Notes: generated from the letters alone by a model not told the origin. A stretch of DNA of 64,000 nucleotides from Pseudofabraea citricarpa (GCA_029641185.1 JAPWGK010000001.1:880501-944500); one strand, 5' to 3'. Positions 1 through 14,934 are shown, numbered from the stretch's first letter. A program made the numbers and translations.

Positions 1-79
1 CTTCCAGGCATATAGTTATTCAATCAAAAAGCTGCTCCTGATCTAATAACTCTTTGAGCTTCGAACTCTCGTCTTCAAC

Positions 80-1267
80 ATGACATTATTCCCCGGCGTA
101 GCACTGATCACGGGCGCAGCATCAGGTGAGTTTCATTGAAAGCAAATCAATATGCTTGTGTTCATGATTCTCATGATCCATTGCAGGTATTGGACGAGCA
201 ACAGCCATCTCATTCGCCAAAGAAGGCTGTCCTAAGATCTGTATTTGTGACCGAGATCTGACAGGTCTAAAAGTAACTGAATCACTTATCGCTTCCGCCT
301 CAGTGGGAGGTAAAGATAGCGTTGAAGTTCTTGTCAGACAAACCGACATTTTAGAAGAATCGCAAGTTGTAGAATTGGTAGAAAACATTGCATCTGTGTT
401 CGGGAGAGTGGATTACTGTGTAAATGCAGCTGGTACATTCCCCAGCCTACTTCTAGAATTCAATCAACCTAGCACAAATGACTGATCATGTCGGTGGATT
501 AGGTATCTTAGGGAATAATAAACGCTCAACGGAAACCACAACTCAGCAATTTGATCTGATTAACGGGGTGAATTATCGCGGGGCTTGGTTGATGTCTCGT
601 TCGGAACTCAAACAGATGCTCACTCAGGATCCATTGCCTTCTCATGACGGTAGACCTGGCTCACGTGGTTCTATTGTAAATATTGCCAGCCAGCTAGGTG
701 TGGTTTCGAGACCAGATGCTCGTATGTTTTCTCTCTCTTCCCGTTGTTTCTCTCGTAATCGACAGGAGACTTACTCGGAGTTCTTGGTCAGCGGCATATT
801 GTGCATCCAAAGCAGCTGTTATTGCCATGACGAAATGTGATGCAATTGATGTACTGTCTCCCCCTTTTCCTGCCATTCCCTTCAAGAATTCGAATACTCA
901 TAATTCTACAGTATTCAAAAGATAGTATCAGAGTGAACTGTGTTTGTCCTGGAGTCATCGCGTGAGTTTCCCTCATCCAAAAGCGACGGGATATATTAAT
1001 TTATGAAAATTAAGCACGCCAATGACACAAGCTGATCCGACATTCCTCGAGGCTCTACAACCAGCTATTGACATAGCCCCTATGAAACGCATGGGTACTG
1101 CACAGGAGATTGCAGATGCCTGTTTATTCCTGTGTAGCAGTAAAGCTAGTTTTGTGCAAGGTCATGCTATGGTATGTTGTCCTTTATCTAGTTTAATTAT
1201 TTTATCAGATACTGGCAGCTGATTCTGGGTGATTTAGGTTGTGGATGGTGGTTATGTGATAAATTAA
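80..1267 (+). CDS. SDR-family NAD(P)-dependent oxidoreductase
   Basis: Short-chain dehydrogenase/reductase of the classical type, expected to oxidise or reduce an alcohol/ketone with NAD(P)(H); the substrate cannot be read from the sequence. Seven exons (80-125, 187-432, 503-721, 792-850, 912-961, 1015-1171, 1238-1267) join in frame to 268 residues, the usual length for the family. Seen directly: the cofactor-binding TGAASGIG at residues 11-18, NAAG at 95-98, the NIAS strand carrying the catalytic Ser, the catalytic Tyr173 and Lys177 in YCASK, and a C-terminal VVDGGY typical of FabG-like members. The 50-70 nt introns are all GT-AG. No signal peptide, so probably cytosolic. It converges on the TNT-domain gene on the other strand 261 bp away; I see no functional link beyond both using NAD-type nucleotides. 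Confidence 0.9.
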
Positions 1268-1528
1268 GGATAGAAGTAAGTGCTTCGCGAGTAGATGCAT
1301 AGGTATAGCACGGTGAAATATAGTACTCTGCATCGTTTTCAAATTACATTTTGATTTCAAACGGCATTTGTCATCACCGGCTGACTTTCTAATTCTTTTT
1401 GGAATTTAGTCGTTCTCCTGAGAGATCGATGAGCATAGTGTCATAAGGCTACATACAAGAAGGTAAAAGAACACTCATGTATCATAGGGACTTTGATGAC
1501 TCGAAAGAGATGATATCAGAGCTGACAA

Positions 1529-2348
1529 TCACCAATGGCAATCACCAACTCCACAGCCTTGCGAATTAGAAACTAGCACTGAAATATTAACCCTGCTCAG
1601 ATATCCTTCATTAATCAGTCTCATGATATTTCCTATTCCTCCCGTGAAGAACTGTGCTCCAAGCCCAGGTTGCCCAAACCAAGGGGCAATTGGCCCACCT
1701 ACAACCTCTAACGGTTCCAGGACTTGGTAGATGTGATAATTATATGGGTATTCAGGGGAGCTAGGGTTCGTAGCGAGGTTTGATGGCGGAAGAGATCTTT
1801 GGGAGTAGGGTGCTTCAGCAGCAGAGATGAATGAACCTGGATTAAATGTAAGTATGGAATGAAAGAATCTATAAAATGACAACGACGACTAACCAAATTC
1901 ACTGCCAAACCTATCCACAAATGTGCCAGGTTCTAATATCAAAGTTCCGTTGATCCCATGGCCATTCTGATCGAGGGAAAAGCCATTATCTGGAGGGTAG
2001 ACATATGACCCTGTCGCATCGGTCCACTTGGCGAGATATTCCCCAGGTGTGAGACCCCCAAAACGGTCGTAGCTTGTCAAAAAACTGCTCAATGGTAACA
2101 TTCTAGGTAGAATCTTTGGCCCAAGTCGTGCATCGTTGCAAATGGCATCTCTGGAAGAGTTCCCGCCATCAATTGTGCCGGTGCAATTACATGCTTGGTA
2201 TTGGTCGTCTCGGCTTAAAACCTGGCATAAGTCTTAGCACACTCGAGCGTCTGAAAGGGTTCATCTTTTATACCTCATGAACTAGTGGTGTTCCATGTAT
2301 AAGCGACGTGAAAATCGCTGCAATTAGTAGAGACAACTGAACCTTCAT
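1529..2348 (-). CDS. Secreted TNT-domain NAD+ glycohydrolase
   Basis: Predicted secreted enzyme with a C-terminal TNT (tuberculosis necrotizing toxin-like, DUF4237) domain. Characterised fungal members hydrolyse NAD+ to nicotinamide and ADP-ribose at the spore surface. Three exons (2274-2348, 1894-2221, 1529-1836 in coding order) give 236 residues. A hydrophobic signal peptide lies at residues 1 to about 20. A Cys-containing N-terminal segment follows (CNCTGT plus a further Cys), then the TNT core. Family landmarks seen are DRFGSEFG, the Arg of RSLPP at 148 and the Gln of WFGQPG at 190. NGT, NSS and NIS sequons suggest glycosylation. The frame is intact with no premature stop. Enzyme activity is inferred from family membership. 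The neighbours offer no immunity-type partner, which is normal for fungal members. Confidence 0.82.
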
Positions 2349-4614
2349 CTTGACGGTAGTAGTCGTGCAGAAAAGTAGAAAAGAAAGAACATGCTTCTCA
2401 AATTGAAAAAAAAGACACGATCATTTGGAAAGTTATACTGTGCTCATATTTGAGCATTCTGCTGTGAAACTTCACTTGCCGAGTACAGCTGGTATGTAGT
2501 TAGTGTTTCTGCAGTTCTCCTTAAATGCAGTACGACAGCTGGAACGTCTATCCATTCCAGTACCCGAGACGACTTCTAGAGTCCATTGGTAGAGTATATT
2601 ACTTTGCATGCGCATCACCATCAGTGTGGTAATGATTACCGTTCTCCAGCCTCGTATTCTGAGGTCGGCGCACGGGTGGAAACAGGGCGGGGAACCTGGA
2701 ATCGTACCATCACGTGTTCATATACTCTCTAACACCTCAACCATTCTCATGACCAAGTTGCGTCCTGTATAGAACGGCACGACCGAATATTGCAACCATC
2801 AAAAGTCTAGCAATGGGACTGAGCGCAAAACAACTTTATCTTTATCACGAAAATCATTCGATGTTCTTGCATTAATCCTTGGCAACTGCTTCAACCGAGC
2901 TCTTGGACAGCTACCTTGTTTTGGAGCTCCAGACCCAGTTTTGGGAGACAGCAGGTCCTACCGGTAGCACGCACGAATGGTCACAGCATCACATCTCTGC
3001 TTTCGCCCTGCTCTCAGCCAGTACAAGCATACGGAGCCGCAAACGGGTGACATCCTTTCTGGATTACCTTGGTAGGTATTCCCGGTGATCCGGCCGCCTC
3101 TTTCCTTAATATCATCCTTCGTACTCTTCCTCACATTTTTCTGTCATCTCGCAATTGAATGGCGAAGAGAAATCGCGACGTCAGCAGATTCTTTCTGACC
3201 TCGACCAGATTCTTTATGAAATTTACTACAACACATGAATCAGCTTCTTGGTTGAATCGTATATTTTTAGAGGGCGATACTATTAACCTTTCTCGAGACT
3301 TCTCAGATCCTTCGAAAAGTAAAAGACTTGGTGCTCAGTCCATATATGGGTTCGTGTTATAATAGAGAAGACGGTGACTTGGGCAAGAACCCGCAATGGT
3401 TTCCCGCAATATATCCTCCACTTTTCTCAACGCCGATCAGCAGAGCAAAATAGAACAGGCACGATGCCGTGTTGAGCCTCTTCAAACATCCATCATACAG
3501 TCCGTATGGCTGGAACATCTTATGCTTTGAAGTTTAGGATTCGGAAAGATCTGGCGAAATCTGCCCGACATCAGCTCGCTTGAGCAAACCTTAATTCCGC
3601 CTCATTACCTTATTCTCCAATTGAACCAGTCTCGAGGCAAAGAGAACTGGATCTTCGTCTACTGGCTAGTTCAAGCCTGTCAGAGGTCTTGGGACGAAAT
3701 AGCTTGCTTGGTCCCCGAACACTATTCTGGTGAAAACGGACGCGCGGTGAATTTGTCTTTCCAATCACCAGGCCGTCACAGAAACGACAGGGTCCAGCCT
3801 CAAGAATTGGTTCCTGCACCTTGTTTTTCAATGTCTATTGAGATGGGTGTACTGAGAAACCTGTTTGGGTCAGAGTCTGGCTTATTCGATATTTTCCTAG
3901 CAAGGTGCTGGAAAACATCTTATGAGAGGAGCTCCACAGGTCCCAGAATACTGATCGTTTATAGGAACTCTTGAACTAGCTGTCGGTACTCTGAAGCGAG
4001 ACTAGCATTTGGAGTTCATTCGGAGATAGTTTGCGATCAGCACGGGATTCACATTCTAGAACCAGGTCATCCGTTGCTGAGTTCCAATGACCTCGCTTAC
4101 AGGGCTCGTATTCGTCGCTTGCTGTGGCCGAAATCTCGCGCAGGTTTCAGACGATTCTAAAAACGAGGGAGGACCATGCGGAGGATCACTCCGCATAAGA
4201 TCAGTCAAGCTTCAGCCCTGTTCGGCTAAAGGCCGATATCAATCAGAATTCCATAATCGAGAAGTCAAAAGCTCGCATGTAAAAGGGAAGGAGGAGCAAT
4301 CCTCTCGTCAATTTAATACAAACGGATGCCCAGGCTGCCCAAATCTTGTTCCCTCACCACTCTCACCACTTCAATCTCTTTCCTCATCAATTTGTCATTA
4401 ACTACTGCTACCAGAGCAGGGTCGTTGCCAGACATTCCCCACAGTTCCTATCCGAACCGTTGTTCCCTCGAGATCGACAATCTCTCCTTCGTCATCTCAA
4501 AGCTTCATTTGCGCAACTGAGCTGTGCTGTGCTGTACTGTGCTGCACTACCTCGACATGCACTGCTCCAACATTCCTTCAATCCAGTAGTTTATACCTTT
4601 CGTCCTTTGCAAAC
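2349..4614. other. Intergenic region, no supported gene
   Basis: Divergent promoter space between the NADase gene and the PTH11-like gene. Short open frames occur (for example 3621-3974, 117 codons), but none shows a domain, a signal peptide or a splice pattern I can support. The last 130 bases before 4615 are rich in CTGTGCTGTACTG runs, part of the dispersed CTGTAC motif reported in the findings. Confidence 0.5.
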
Positions 4615-6587
4615 ATGGTCAGCACAACAACCACCACGAATAGCGCGTACGCACTCACGGCAGCTTCATATGTCATCATTCTCTCCAGGATATTGCTCAG
4701 GAGGCTGAAGTATGAGAAGTTCAAGCTCGATGACTATCTCATGCTTTTCTCCATGTTGGTTTATGCTTTGAATACCGCAGCTTACCCGATAATTGTACGT
4801 CTTGATGATACTGAGAGGAATGCGATGGCGGAGGATTAGTTGCGGATGAGAAACTGACGTCTCATATCAGGACCACCACGGCGCGAATACGGATGTGAAG
4901 GATGCCTCTTTGCTGACCCCTCAGCAAGTTAAAGATAGTAAGCAAAGTCTTGGATACGTTTCACTGGCACATTTAACTTACTTGAGTAATAGTTACACTC
5001 GGGTCCCAAGCTGTCATCTTCGAGCTGCCATTTTACATGTCATATATCTGGTTGATGAAAGTTTGCATTGTGAGAAATTTATGCCATCATCTTTCAAGGC
5101 AATAGCTGATCTCAATTCCAGCTTATATATTATACCCGCTTGACATCAAAAACCGCCGAATTGAGAATTGTTAAATTCACGGCAGTCGTGGTACTTATAA
5201 CATGGGGTTCTAATCTGGTTACCTTTGTGAGTAAAAAACATGATCATCATCCTACTGCTAGTGCTAACAACCATCTAGTTTACACAATGCACACCTATTC
5301 AGTTGTATGATAGTCCTTAATTTTCCATCATTAGCCTCGAACTAACAAATCCCAGAGCGTGGCAAGTCTTACCTAAAACTCCAAAATGCGCTGTGAGTAA
5401 CTCCCCACTAATCCCCAAAAAGATTTAGCTAATTGAAAACAGGAAGCTGTACGTTACCTGACATGAAAAGTTGGTTATCAAGTACTAATAACAAGATAGA
5501 CGAACGCTATCATCGCGATGGGATCAGTATGTAACAAGCATAGACACTTCATGGCAGGATATTTCTAACACTACTCAATAGACAAATATCGCAACAGACC
5601 TAATGATTATGATCATCCCATTACCTATCATCTTTCGCGCACAGTTACCATTAAAGTACGCCCTCATAGCTCGGAAGTAGATATGGGAATGGATCGTTGC
5701 TAACATGATAAAAAAGGACAAAGATACAACTATGCGGTGTATTTCTACTTGGTCTATTCGTACGAGCCCTCTCCGACGTAGCAGGTTTTTCAAACCGCTA
5801 ACAGCAGCAGGTAATCATGGTATCAATAATGCGCGTCGTCGTCGTCATGGGGCATCTCACAGTAGCAAACAAGCTGTTCTGGGGCCAGGTTAGTTCCTCC
5901 ACCATGTCCCTCTCCTTTCAGAGTTCTCCCAGCTAATCCGTCAAACCATAGCTCGAATGTTTCACGGCAGTAAGACTCTCTCGGTCACACCTCTCTCTCT
6001 CTCTTCGCTTGCTGATATCTCCCCCGCAGACAATAGTAGCCAACGCACCCATCCTCTACGGCCTCTACCGCTACCGCCACATCGCACGGGACCGCACGAC
6101 GCGCGGGTCCTCGAGCGCATTCACGAACAGCCCATCGGTGCTTGCATCAGGAGGCGTTAGCGAGCCCAAAGCGAAAACCATCAAGCTCGCGCTCATGCAC
6201 AAGAAGCAGAGTTCGGTACGTCTCCCAGTGCCATGCTTCGTGCTTGATTCTGTCTTCCGTCTTCCCGGCTCAACATAGACTAATTAACACCACCAACAGT
6301 GGCAGAAACTCCCCAACGATCAGATCGATCTCGAGAGTAACCAATCCATGACCCGCACTAATAGCGATTCCTCTTCTACATCCACAAACACCCTCACGAA
6401 CTCCTCGCCACCGCCTTCCGAGTCATATCATCCTGACGATCGCAAGCGAGGAATTGAACGCACCGTCGAGATCAAACAGGATGCCAGATCGTTGAATTCT
6501 GTTGATGCCCTGTCGATTGCTGAGAGGGGCAATGTGAGGGTCAACGTCTATGGGAGTCCGAGTCCGAGGGGTGGTGGCATGTTCTAG
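4615..6587 (+). CDS. PTH11/rhodopsin-domain integral membrane protein
   Basis: Seven-helix fungal membrane protein of the broad 'rhodopsin domain'/PTH11-like class, many of which are putative GPCR-like sensors. I join fourteen exons: 4615-4794, 4871-4937, 4993-5069, 5122-5226, 5279-5304, 5356-5392, 5443-5448, 5500-5526, 5582-5655, 5717-5759, 5811-5888, 5952-5969, 6030-6215 and 6300-6587. The sum is 1212 nt, or 403 residues. Recognisable family segments are RRLKYEKFKLDDYLML in the first loop, LGSQAVIFELPFYMSYIWL, the helix around TNIATDLMIMIIPLPIIF, and VANAPILYGLYR in the last helix. A Ser/Thr-rich cytosolic tail of about 100 residues follows, as in related proteins. It lacks an N-terminal CFEM domain. 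Exons of 6, 18 and 26 nt make it easy for automatic predictors to miss. Ligand unknown. Confidence 0.8.
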
Positions 6588-7377
6588 AGAAGAGGAGGTG
6601 TTCGGCTTCTGGAACGCTTGGTTGGCAGGCTACTATTATTATTTTTCCTGATTATATTGTATATGGGTTTCTTTTAGGGGGCGGCGCATGGGATACGACT
6701 GCGATGACACCAAAATAGAGGGCTAGGTTACCAAAAGGAAGCAAGGGAAGGGAAGGAAAGGAAAGGAAAATAGGGGTTAAGGGGGGTTAGGGTTCATTGG
6801 TTTCTTAAGCGGAGTTTATGGGAGTTGGCTTTGGGTGTGGTAGCGATGAACGATTACGAACGGAAGGCAACTCGGCGTTTTATTATTCTTCGGGCGAGGG
6901 ATTTTGCGTATACCTTTTTGATTCTGATGAATGAAATGACAGTTTTGGGGTTTATTTTATCCTCTCGTTCATTTACGTGCTTATGCCCATAATATACTTG
7001 CTGGGTGCGCTGTCCTTGTAGATTGCAGCCTATATTAGCAATATTTACATCGGGTAATGGTACTTAGAGATAATGCTGAGGAAAATACAACAGGATTTGA
7101 CATCTTGCTGTATCTCAGATAGCCATACCCAATAGTAGACAGTGTATACACCAGAGTCTTAAGCTAAAAAGAGATACCGATAGTAGTAGCGATAGGAAAT
7201 GATTATTCAACATCACAGACTCGGCATTTATATTTTGGGCTCGCTAGAATCAATCCACAGTTGTATTTACAATAAACTCATTGCGGTTCTTGACTATATA
7301 CCCATCACCTTCTCCTTCCCATAGATTGACTTACACGATTATTTCTAATTTCATGCATGCTCTAGTATCAACAGGCT
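6588..7377. other. Convergent 3' intergenic region
   Basis: Shared downstream region of the PTH11-like gene (+) and the MFS transporter (-). It contains an AGGAA-rich purine run near 6740-6775 followed by TTAGGG-like bases near 6785. Otherwise it is AT-rich sequence consistent with 3' untranslated regions. No coding signal seen. Confidence 0.5.
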
Positions 7378-9575
7378 CTAGATTCTATTGCCAGACGTCT
7401 CCTTGTCGTGGGCAATCTCTGCAGTCTGTTGCTCGTGCAGATTCTCGTGATGGTCACCGACAACACCATTCTTCTCGGCATACTCGGCAGCTCTCCGCTC
7501 GAGATCCGCTTCATAATCTGCTCTGTACGCTTCCTTGTTGGTGCCTGGCACGAACCAAGGTGCATGGGTGAAGAGATAGTTCATTTCCTCGAGAGGAAGT
7601 CTAGCCGTCTCGGGTAGGAAACAGTAGAAGAATACGGCATTGGTGAAATTGCAGATGATGAAGACGTAGTAGTACCTATATCCAATGTTCTCCATGGCTG
7701 TCGAGGTTACTTGGCCGATCAAGGTGTTGAAGGCAAAGGATACCATGGTTGCAATCGAGATACCCTTGGATCGGGTACGGGTGTCGAAGATCTCGGCGGG
7801 GATGATCCAACTCAATGGTCCGCAAGTTGCCGAGAAGGAGAAATTGTAAAGCCAAGTCCTGAGAACAGGTATTAGTAGAACTCATCGTGAGTTGAAAAAT
7901 AGAATAGCTTACATGATGATGAATCCCCATGATGCTGCTTTGTTGTTGGTAGATCCTGGCGGGAATTGGGCTACAATGGTGTTAATTTCATATTCTCCTT
8001 AATTTTATCTTATGATTCTGTAGAACTTACCAATCAAAACACATGCAATGATGAATGTGACCATATTGCACAGATTTCCTGTTGAAAAATCAGATGGGAA
8101 ATTCAAAGGTATGCACAGAACAACTTACCAATAATCAAAGGCTTTCTTCGTCCAAGCTTGTCAATGAAGGCTACGCAGCAGGCTTGTGCGATGAGTGCGA
8201 TGATGGAGTTGATTGCTTGGTCTGAACACCTTTATTAGCAACTATATTCAAGTCTTCAAACCCCACTTATTCAGTTTAGTCTTGGGCATCAACTTACACT
8301 TCAGTGTATCGGCAGCGCTGATGCCAATTTGACCGTAGATTGTGACGGACTATAATATGTGAGCTGGTAAAAGAAAAAGTGGAAACGTAGGGAACATACG
8401 TAATATTGAATAGCTGAGACACCAGTCATCTGGATCGAAGCTTGCAGAGCGCACGCAATAAAGAGACGTCTGAAGCAGGACATGTTTGTGAAGAGCTCAA
8501 TGTATGACTTTGCCTCATGCTCATGCTCGAAGGTGATGCTCTCTTGAATCTGGTCGAACTCAGCTCGAACCCAAGGGTCTGATTCGTTGCCGTTGGCGTG
8601 GAGTCTAGCAAGCGTATGTAATGCCTCAGTGGTTCTGCCCTTGTCCATAAGCCATCGAGGACTTTCTGGGAACAACAGAATCAAAGCAGCTGAAAATAAT
8701 CAGTATGGTGTGTAATCATGATGTTACTTGTACTCTTACCGAGGATCAAAGCTGGCAGCAATTGCAGAGCAAGCGGGATTCGCCATTGACCACTATTGGT
8801 GAGGTTGATAAATGTACCCCAACTGACCCATCCAGCAACCTGCAGAGACGAGTTAGTTCTGATATTTCAACTCGAATCTAGGACACCTACGAATGAACCA
8901 ATTCCCAGCATGAACTGTTGCAAAGCAGTAACTCTTCCTCTGATCGAGGGGTGGGCAATTTCGGCTTGGTACAGAGGAATGATCATAACCAAAAAGCCGA
9001 CACCGACACCCGCAATCCATCGTCCAGCCCATAAGTAATGAATGGTCTGAGCACCAGTTTGCAGAGAACCTCCGAGCAAGAATATAACACTTCCGAGAAT
9101 GATAGTCCAGCGACGTCCGAGTTTGTCACCTGCAGGACCAGCTAGACCTGCACCACAGAATGCACCACCGGTAAAGAAAGAGACTACAATTCCACTTGAG
9201 GATTTCAGTAAATAGTTGTGTCCAGATCAAGGGGTATCTTACGTTTCTGTAGCTGTAGGAGTGAATAAACTCAGGTAGGAATCAGAAGCAACAACTGATG
9301 CAATGACCTAGATTGTGCATTAGTACATATATACATATAAACTCTGGAGATGCTGCTGGTGAGAGCAAGCCAGCCAGCCATCACCAGTTATTCTCAATCT
9401 CGAAGACTTAAAATATTCGAAGACTTACACCAAGATCATAACCAAAAAGGACCGATCCCATGGAGGCGAAGACGCCTACCAGAAACTATAATAAACGAAA
9501 TCAGTATTCGTCGACTTAAGTTTGGACCAAAGTCAATCAATCACTGACCTGGTAGACCTTCGGTTTGAGGACCAT
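7378..9575 (-). CDS. MFS sugar transporter (sugar porter family)
   Basis: Twelve-helix major facilitator of the sugar porter family, expected in the plasma membrane as a sugar:H+ symporter. The start is at 9575 (MVLKPKVYQ) because the upstream codons are not open and the first short exon splices straight into the first helix. Many small introns follow. Family signatures in order: GDKLGRRW between helices 2 and 3, GRVTALQQF, PESPRWLMDKGR after helix 6, the QASIQMTGVSAIQYY helix 7 region, DKLGRRKP, the PAEIF-type motif of helix 10, and a PETARLPLEEM C-terminal motif. The C-terminal tail is hydrophilic, about 50 residues. It is divergently oriented to the GH51 arabinofuranosidase across 1.07 kb, which makes L-arabinose or another pentose a reasonable substrate guess, but the sequence alone cannot fix specificity. 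Confidence 0.85.
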
Positions 9576-10648
9576 CTTGACTGATACGTGCAGAGGATTT
9601 TCGAATTGGGAGCCGAGAGGAAAAGGCAGCTTGTGCTTCGAGATCTACCTACTCGTGGGAAATGCATGCCATATATACGGGTTGCAGTAACCCAGGACAT
9701 GGAGAACTCGCCGTACCAGCATGCGGGGCGAGCTGGGGTAGCTCCATGACTCCAGGCATGGCCTTTGGGGTCTGCGCCGCCAGGGAACCTGGTCTGATTG
9801 TATCATTGGTGCGAGCGGCGCCAGAAACGGGCCCGACAGAGATGGGAGCCTCTTTCATTGGCACGCATGAGCATCTCTTAATCAAGGCGTAGCCAGTACT
9901 AGCCACTGGGAGAAAGCGAACTCTTCAGAGGGACCTGGTCGTGCTTCCTCAGACCTGACTTGCTTGCTGAGCACAGGGGATCCATTTGGCCTCCCACGAC
10001 TCGCCGGACGAGGTTAATGTGGAGGCGGGGAAGCACGAGGAACTCCTTCGGGAGGTGTGAGTACCTTAATTTTGCTCCAATCGCAGGTCGAGGAACGGAC
10101 AGGTCCGAGGTGGATGGAGGTGGGTGAGATGGGTGAGGTGGATGAGATGAAGTTGATGAAGGAGAGGGAGAACTATGCGCTCCAATCACGACGCGTGACA
10201 TGGCTCTTGTCCCGCACCAGTGGTCTGCTTTTTGTCACTTCATATCGCCGAGGTCGCTTGCATACACCAGCATTCCAGGATCGCCAGTGCTTGTTTGTGC
10301 CCCGAGGCGCAACTAATACAGTACTGTACACACATCAACAAACGCCGCAATATCCCCTACCGTGTCTACACGAGGTCACGTTGACCTGTCACGGCCATGG
10401 CGGCGCCTCATTTGCTACCGGCAAACCCCCCCGGCACACTCGAGATGCTGGTAATTCGCTGGCCTGCTGCTCCGGGAATCTGTATCGTCGCATGCTTTCA
10501 CCCGGGCCATCTCATCCCGACAAGACCGGATGCTTTTGTGGGTCATGTGAAGGCAGAGTACAGTACTTGAGCTCTCAATCTGGCTGCTGAGTTCTCTAGT
10601 GATTGACCGACTGACTGTTGAAGAACTGACGAGACGAATCGATTCACC
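9576..10648. promoter_or_regulatory. Divergent promoter of the sugar transporter and GH51 enzyme
   Basis: Bidirectional intergenic region between two carbohydrate genes. SYGGRG sites, the consensus of the carbon-catabolite repressor CreA, are seen at 9723-9728 (GCGGGG), 9733-9738 (CTGGGG) and 10025-10030 (GCGGGG). The first two are only 10 bp apart, the doublet arrangement usually needed for CreA action. GTACAG/CTGTAC runs occur near 10319 and 10557. The open frames inside (for example 10057-10590) have no homology I recognise and are not called. Binding is inferred from motif match only. Confidence 0.4.
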
Positions 10649-12873
<2,225 letters not shown>

Positions 12874-14934
12874 GAACCATGTTACCTATCTTCCTTACCT
12901 ATAAATTTCCTCGGGGTTTCTTAGACGGGGCATCAATGGATTTAGACTGGTGGTTTAGGGGTATTATGGGAGAAATGAATGATGAAGCTTTGAGCAGGGT
13001 GCTTGTTACTAGTATCTGAATCATATTTTACTTCAACTCCCAGATGAGTGTATTTCAAAGTGAGCTGTCACATATCATAAACCGAATATCTAGGTGGTCT
13101 TTGATTTCAAGTTTCCCTAGATTCCAAAAGAGAACACTGCAAATCCACCTTACCCGAGTAGTAATTTATTTTTATGTTACTAGCATCTGAATCCTATTTT
13201 GCTTCGAACCCCAAATGCATACATCTCACACCAAGCTTCTACCTATTACGAAACAAAAAGCAGTCAAGCATCCAGGGCGCCTTTAATCTTGGGTTTTCCA
13301 ATTTCCAAAAGAGAATACCACGAATATAATTTACCCGAGCGGCAATTCTGGCGATCAAAATCAAACCCAATACCAACACTGCAGAGATATGCAAACCCAC
13401 AAGCGACCTAGAGTGATTAGCAGTCGAGACTGAAGAGCAGGCAACCGGTCGAGGTTCCAACATGCCACATCGAATTTTTGTAACACGCGTGTATCCAGTT
13501 AGAATCTGTCGCTCCAATCCATTTCGATAAATCATATTTGGTTGCTATACGCAGGTCTATTGAAACCAGGCTACATAACAAATACGTATCTAGTGCAATA
13601 CAAGCAGGAAATGTGTACGCTCTTTCTTCCTAAACATGACTGACATCTATCTGTACAGCATCCCACCTTGTCTGAAAGGATACCTACCTGCGCGGATAAA
13701 AACGTAACCGGGTCAGGACCACTCGACTACCTCTGAAGGAGGTAAACCAACGGAATGACTATGAACAAACAAACGAACAGCCGTTCAAAACATACGAAAA
13801 GGAGAAGGTCAATCCAACCAAAACATCAAATCAGAGAACCAAATACCTACCTATCTATCTGTTTAACTGAACTCACCTTGACTTATCACGCAAATCTCAG
13901 TACCCATCAATCACACTCGACAAGACACCAGAAACCCAAGTAAAGTTATCATGCTTCACACCCAAAGGCATACATAGATACACACATAGATACACATATA
14001 CACATATACACATATACACATATACACATATACACATATACACATATACACATATACACATATACACATATACACACATGCCGATTCGGAAGAGCAAATG
14101 CACCTACATAGTATATCTGTCCCCCCTTCTTTAAGAACCAGAGTCCTCTCCCCAACAAAGCCCAGCACGAGTATATTAATTACTCTTACTTCGACCCGGA
14201 AGGAAGATGGGTATTTTGGGGGGTTTTCTTCTTCTTGCCCTCTCTTAAGATACTCGTCATTTTCGTCACTGGATTTCCCCCTTCTTCCTCCTTGCTTTTT
14301 CTTACGACCACTGAGACATACGTGACTGATTATTCCTTTCTCGGATCGAGAGAGGGAGTGCTTTGAATCGAACCTCTAATTTCTGCAGAAGATATGCATG
14401 CAAGATAAGAGGGACCAAAATCAAAAGAAATATTGGGCATCTAGCTAGCTCGAGCAACCGAAAAAAGAAAGAATCTCGCACCGTCATACACATGTCATAC
14501 ACAACGTCCACTGCAGAGTCGCAGTTCAACATCCAGAAGTGCCATTCGTTTATGTTGGATATAAAATCGTTTATTTTTGTTTTGTTTACTTTCCTTTCTC
14601 CTTCGTATTTTACTTTGTACATGATGCTTCTTGAGCTTTTCAAAATCCCGACACGGCTATATATTCTACCAAGCCTTGCATTGTCTCTAACCTCTTCACA
14701 CATACTCGCATACTCGTCTAATTTCTTGACGTCCTCTTTACCCCCATACACTTCACATACTACACGTGAAGTCGTTTCACCGGGCGCGTGGTCTTTCATT
14801 TACGGGGTATAGTCGCGGATTCGCATGAAGATCGTTTGGACCCGGAAGTGTGCCATACTGACGCTGGGAAGGCGAGATTTTCTTGCCGATATCTCTACCA
14901 TTTATTTATTCTAGTCCATCAATTCCTCAATCCA
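12874..14934. other. Intergenic region with an 8-bp microsatellite
   Basis: Convergent space between the GH51 gene and the Sif2-like gene. No gene supported. It holds the ACACATAT array listed separately. Open frames within the array or flanking it are products of the repeat and are not called. Confidence 0.5.
13988..14078. repeat. Microsatellite, unit ACACATAT
   Basis: About eleven tandem copies of the 8-bp unit ACACATAT, with slightly imperfect copies at the left edge (TAGATACACACA). Because 8 is not divisible by 3, three copies (24 bp) make one 8-residue coding period, and all three minus frames stay open with Tyr/Cys/Ile/Val/Met-rich repeats. Simple slippage repeat in a 3' intergenic region. 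Confidence 0.95.

Noticed and set aside
1..2348. SDR and NADase as a functional toxin/antitoxin or NAD-metabolism pair
   Set aside because: They are merely convergent; the NADase is predicted to be secreted and the SDR cytosolic, so adjacency alone does not support joint function.
3621..3974. 117-codon open frame on the plus strand
   Set aside because: No domain, no splice continuation, and an equally open frame on the opposite strand.
10057..10590. 177-codon open frame in the GH51 promoter
   Set aside because: Composition is mixed low complexity with no homology I recognise; it lies in a shared promoter with CreA sites.
14341..14400. GGTTCGATTC-like tRNA B box on the minus strand
   Set aside because: The flanking bases do not form the 5-bp T-stem, and no A box or acceptor stem can be matched at the right distance.
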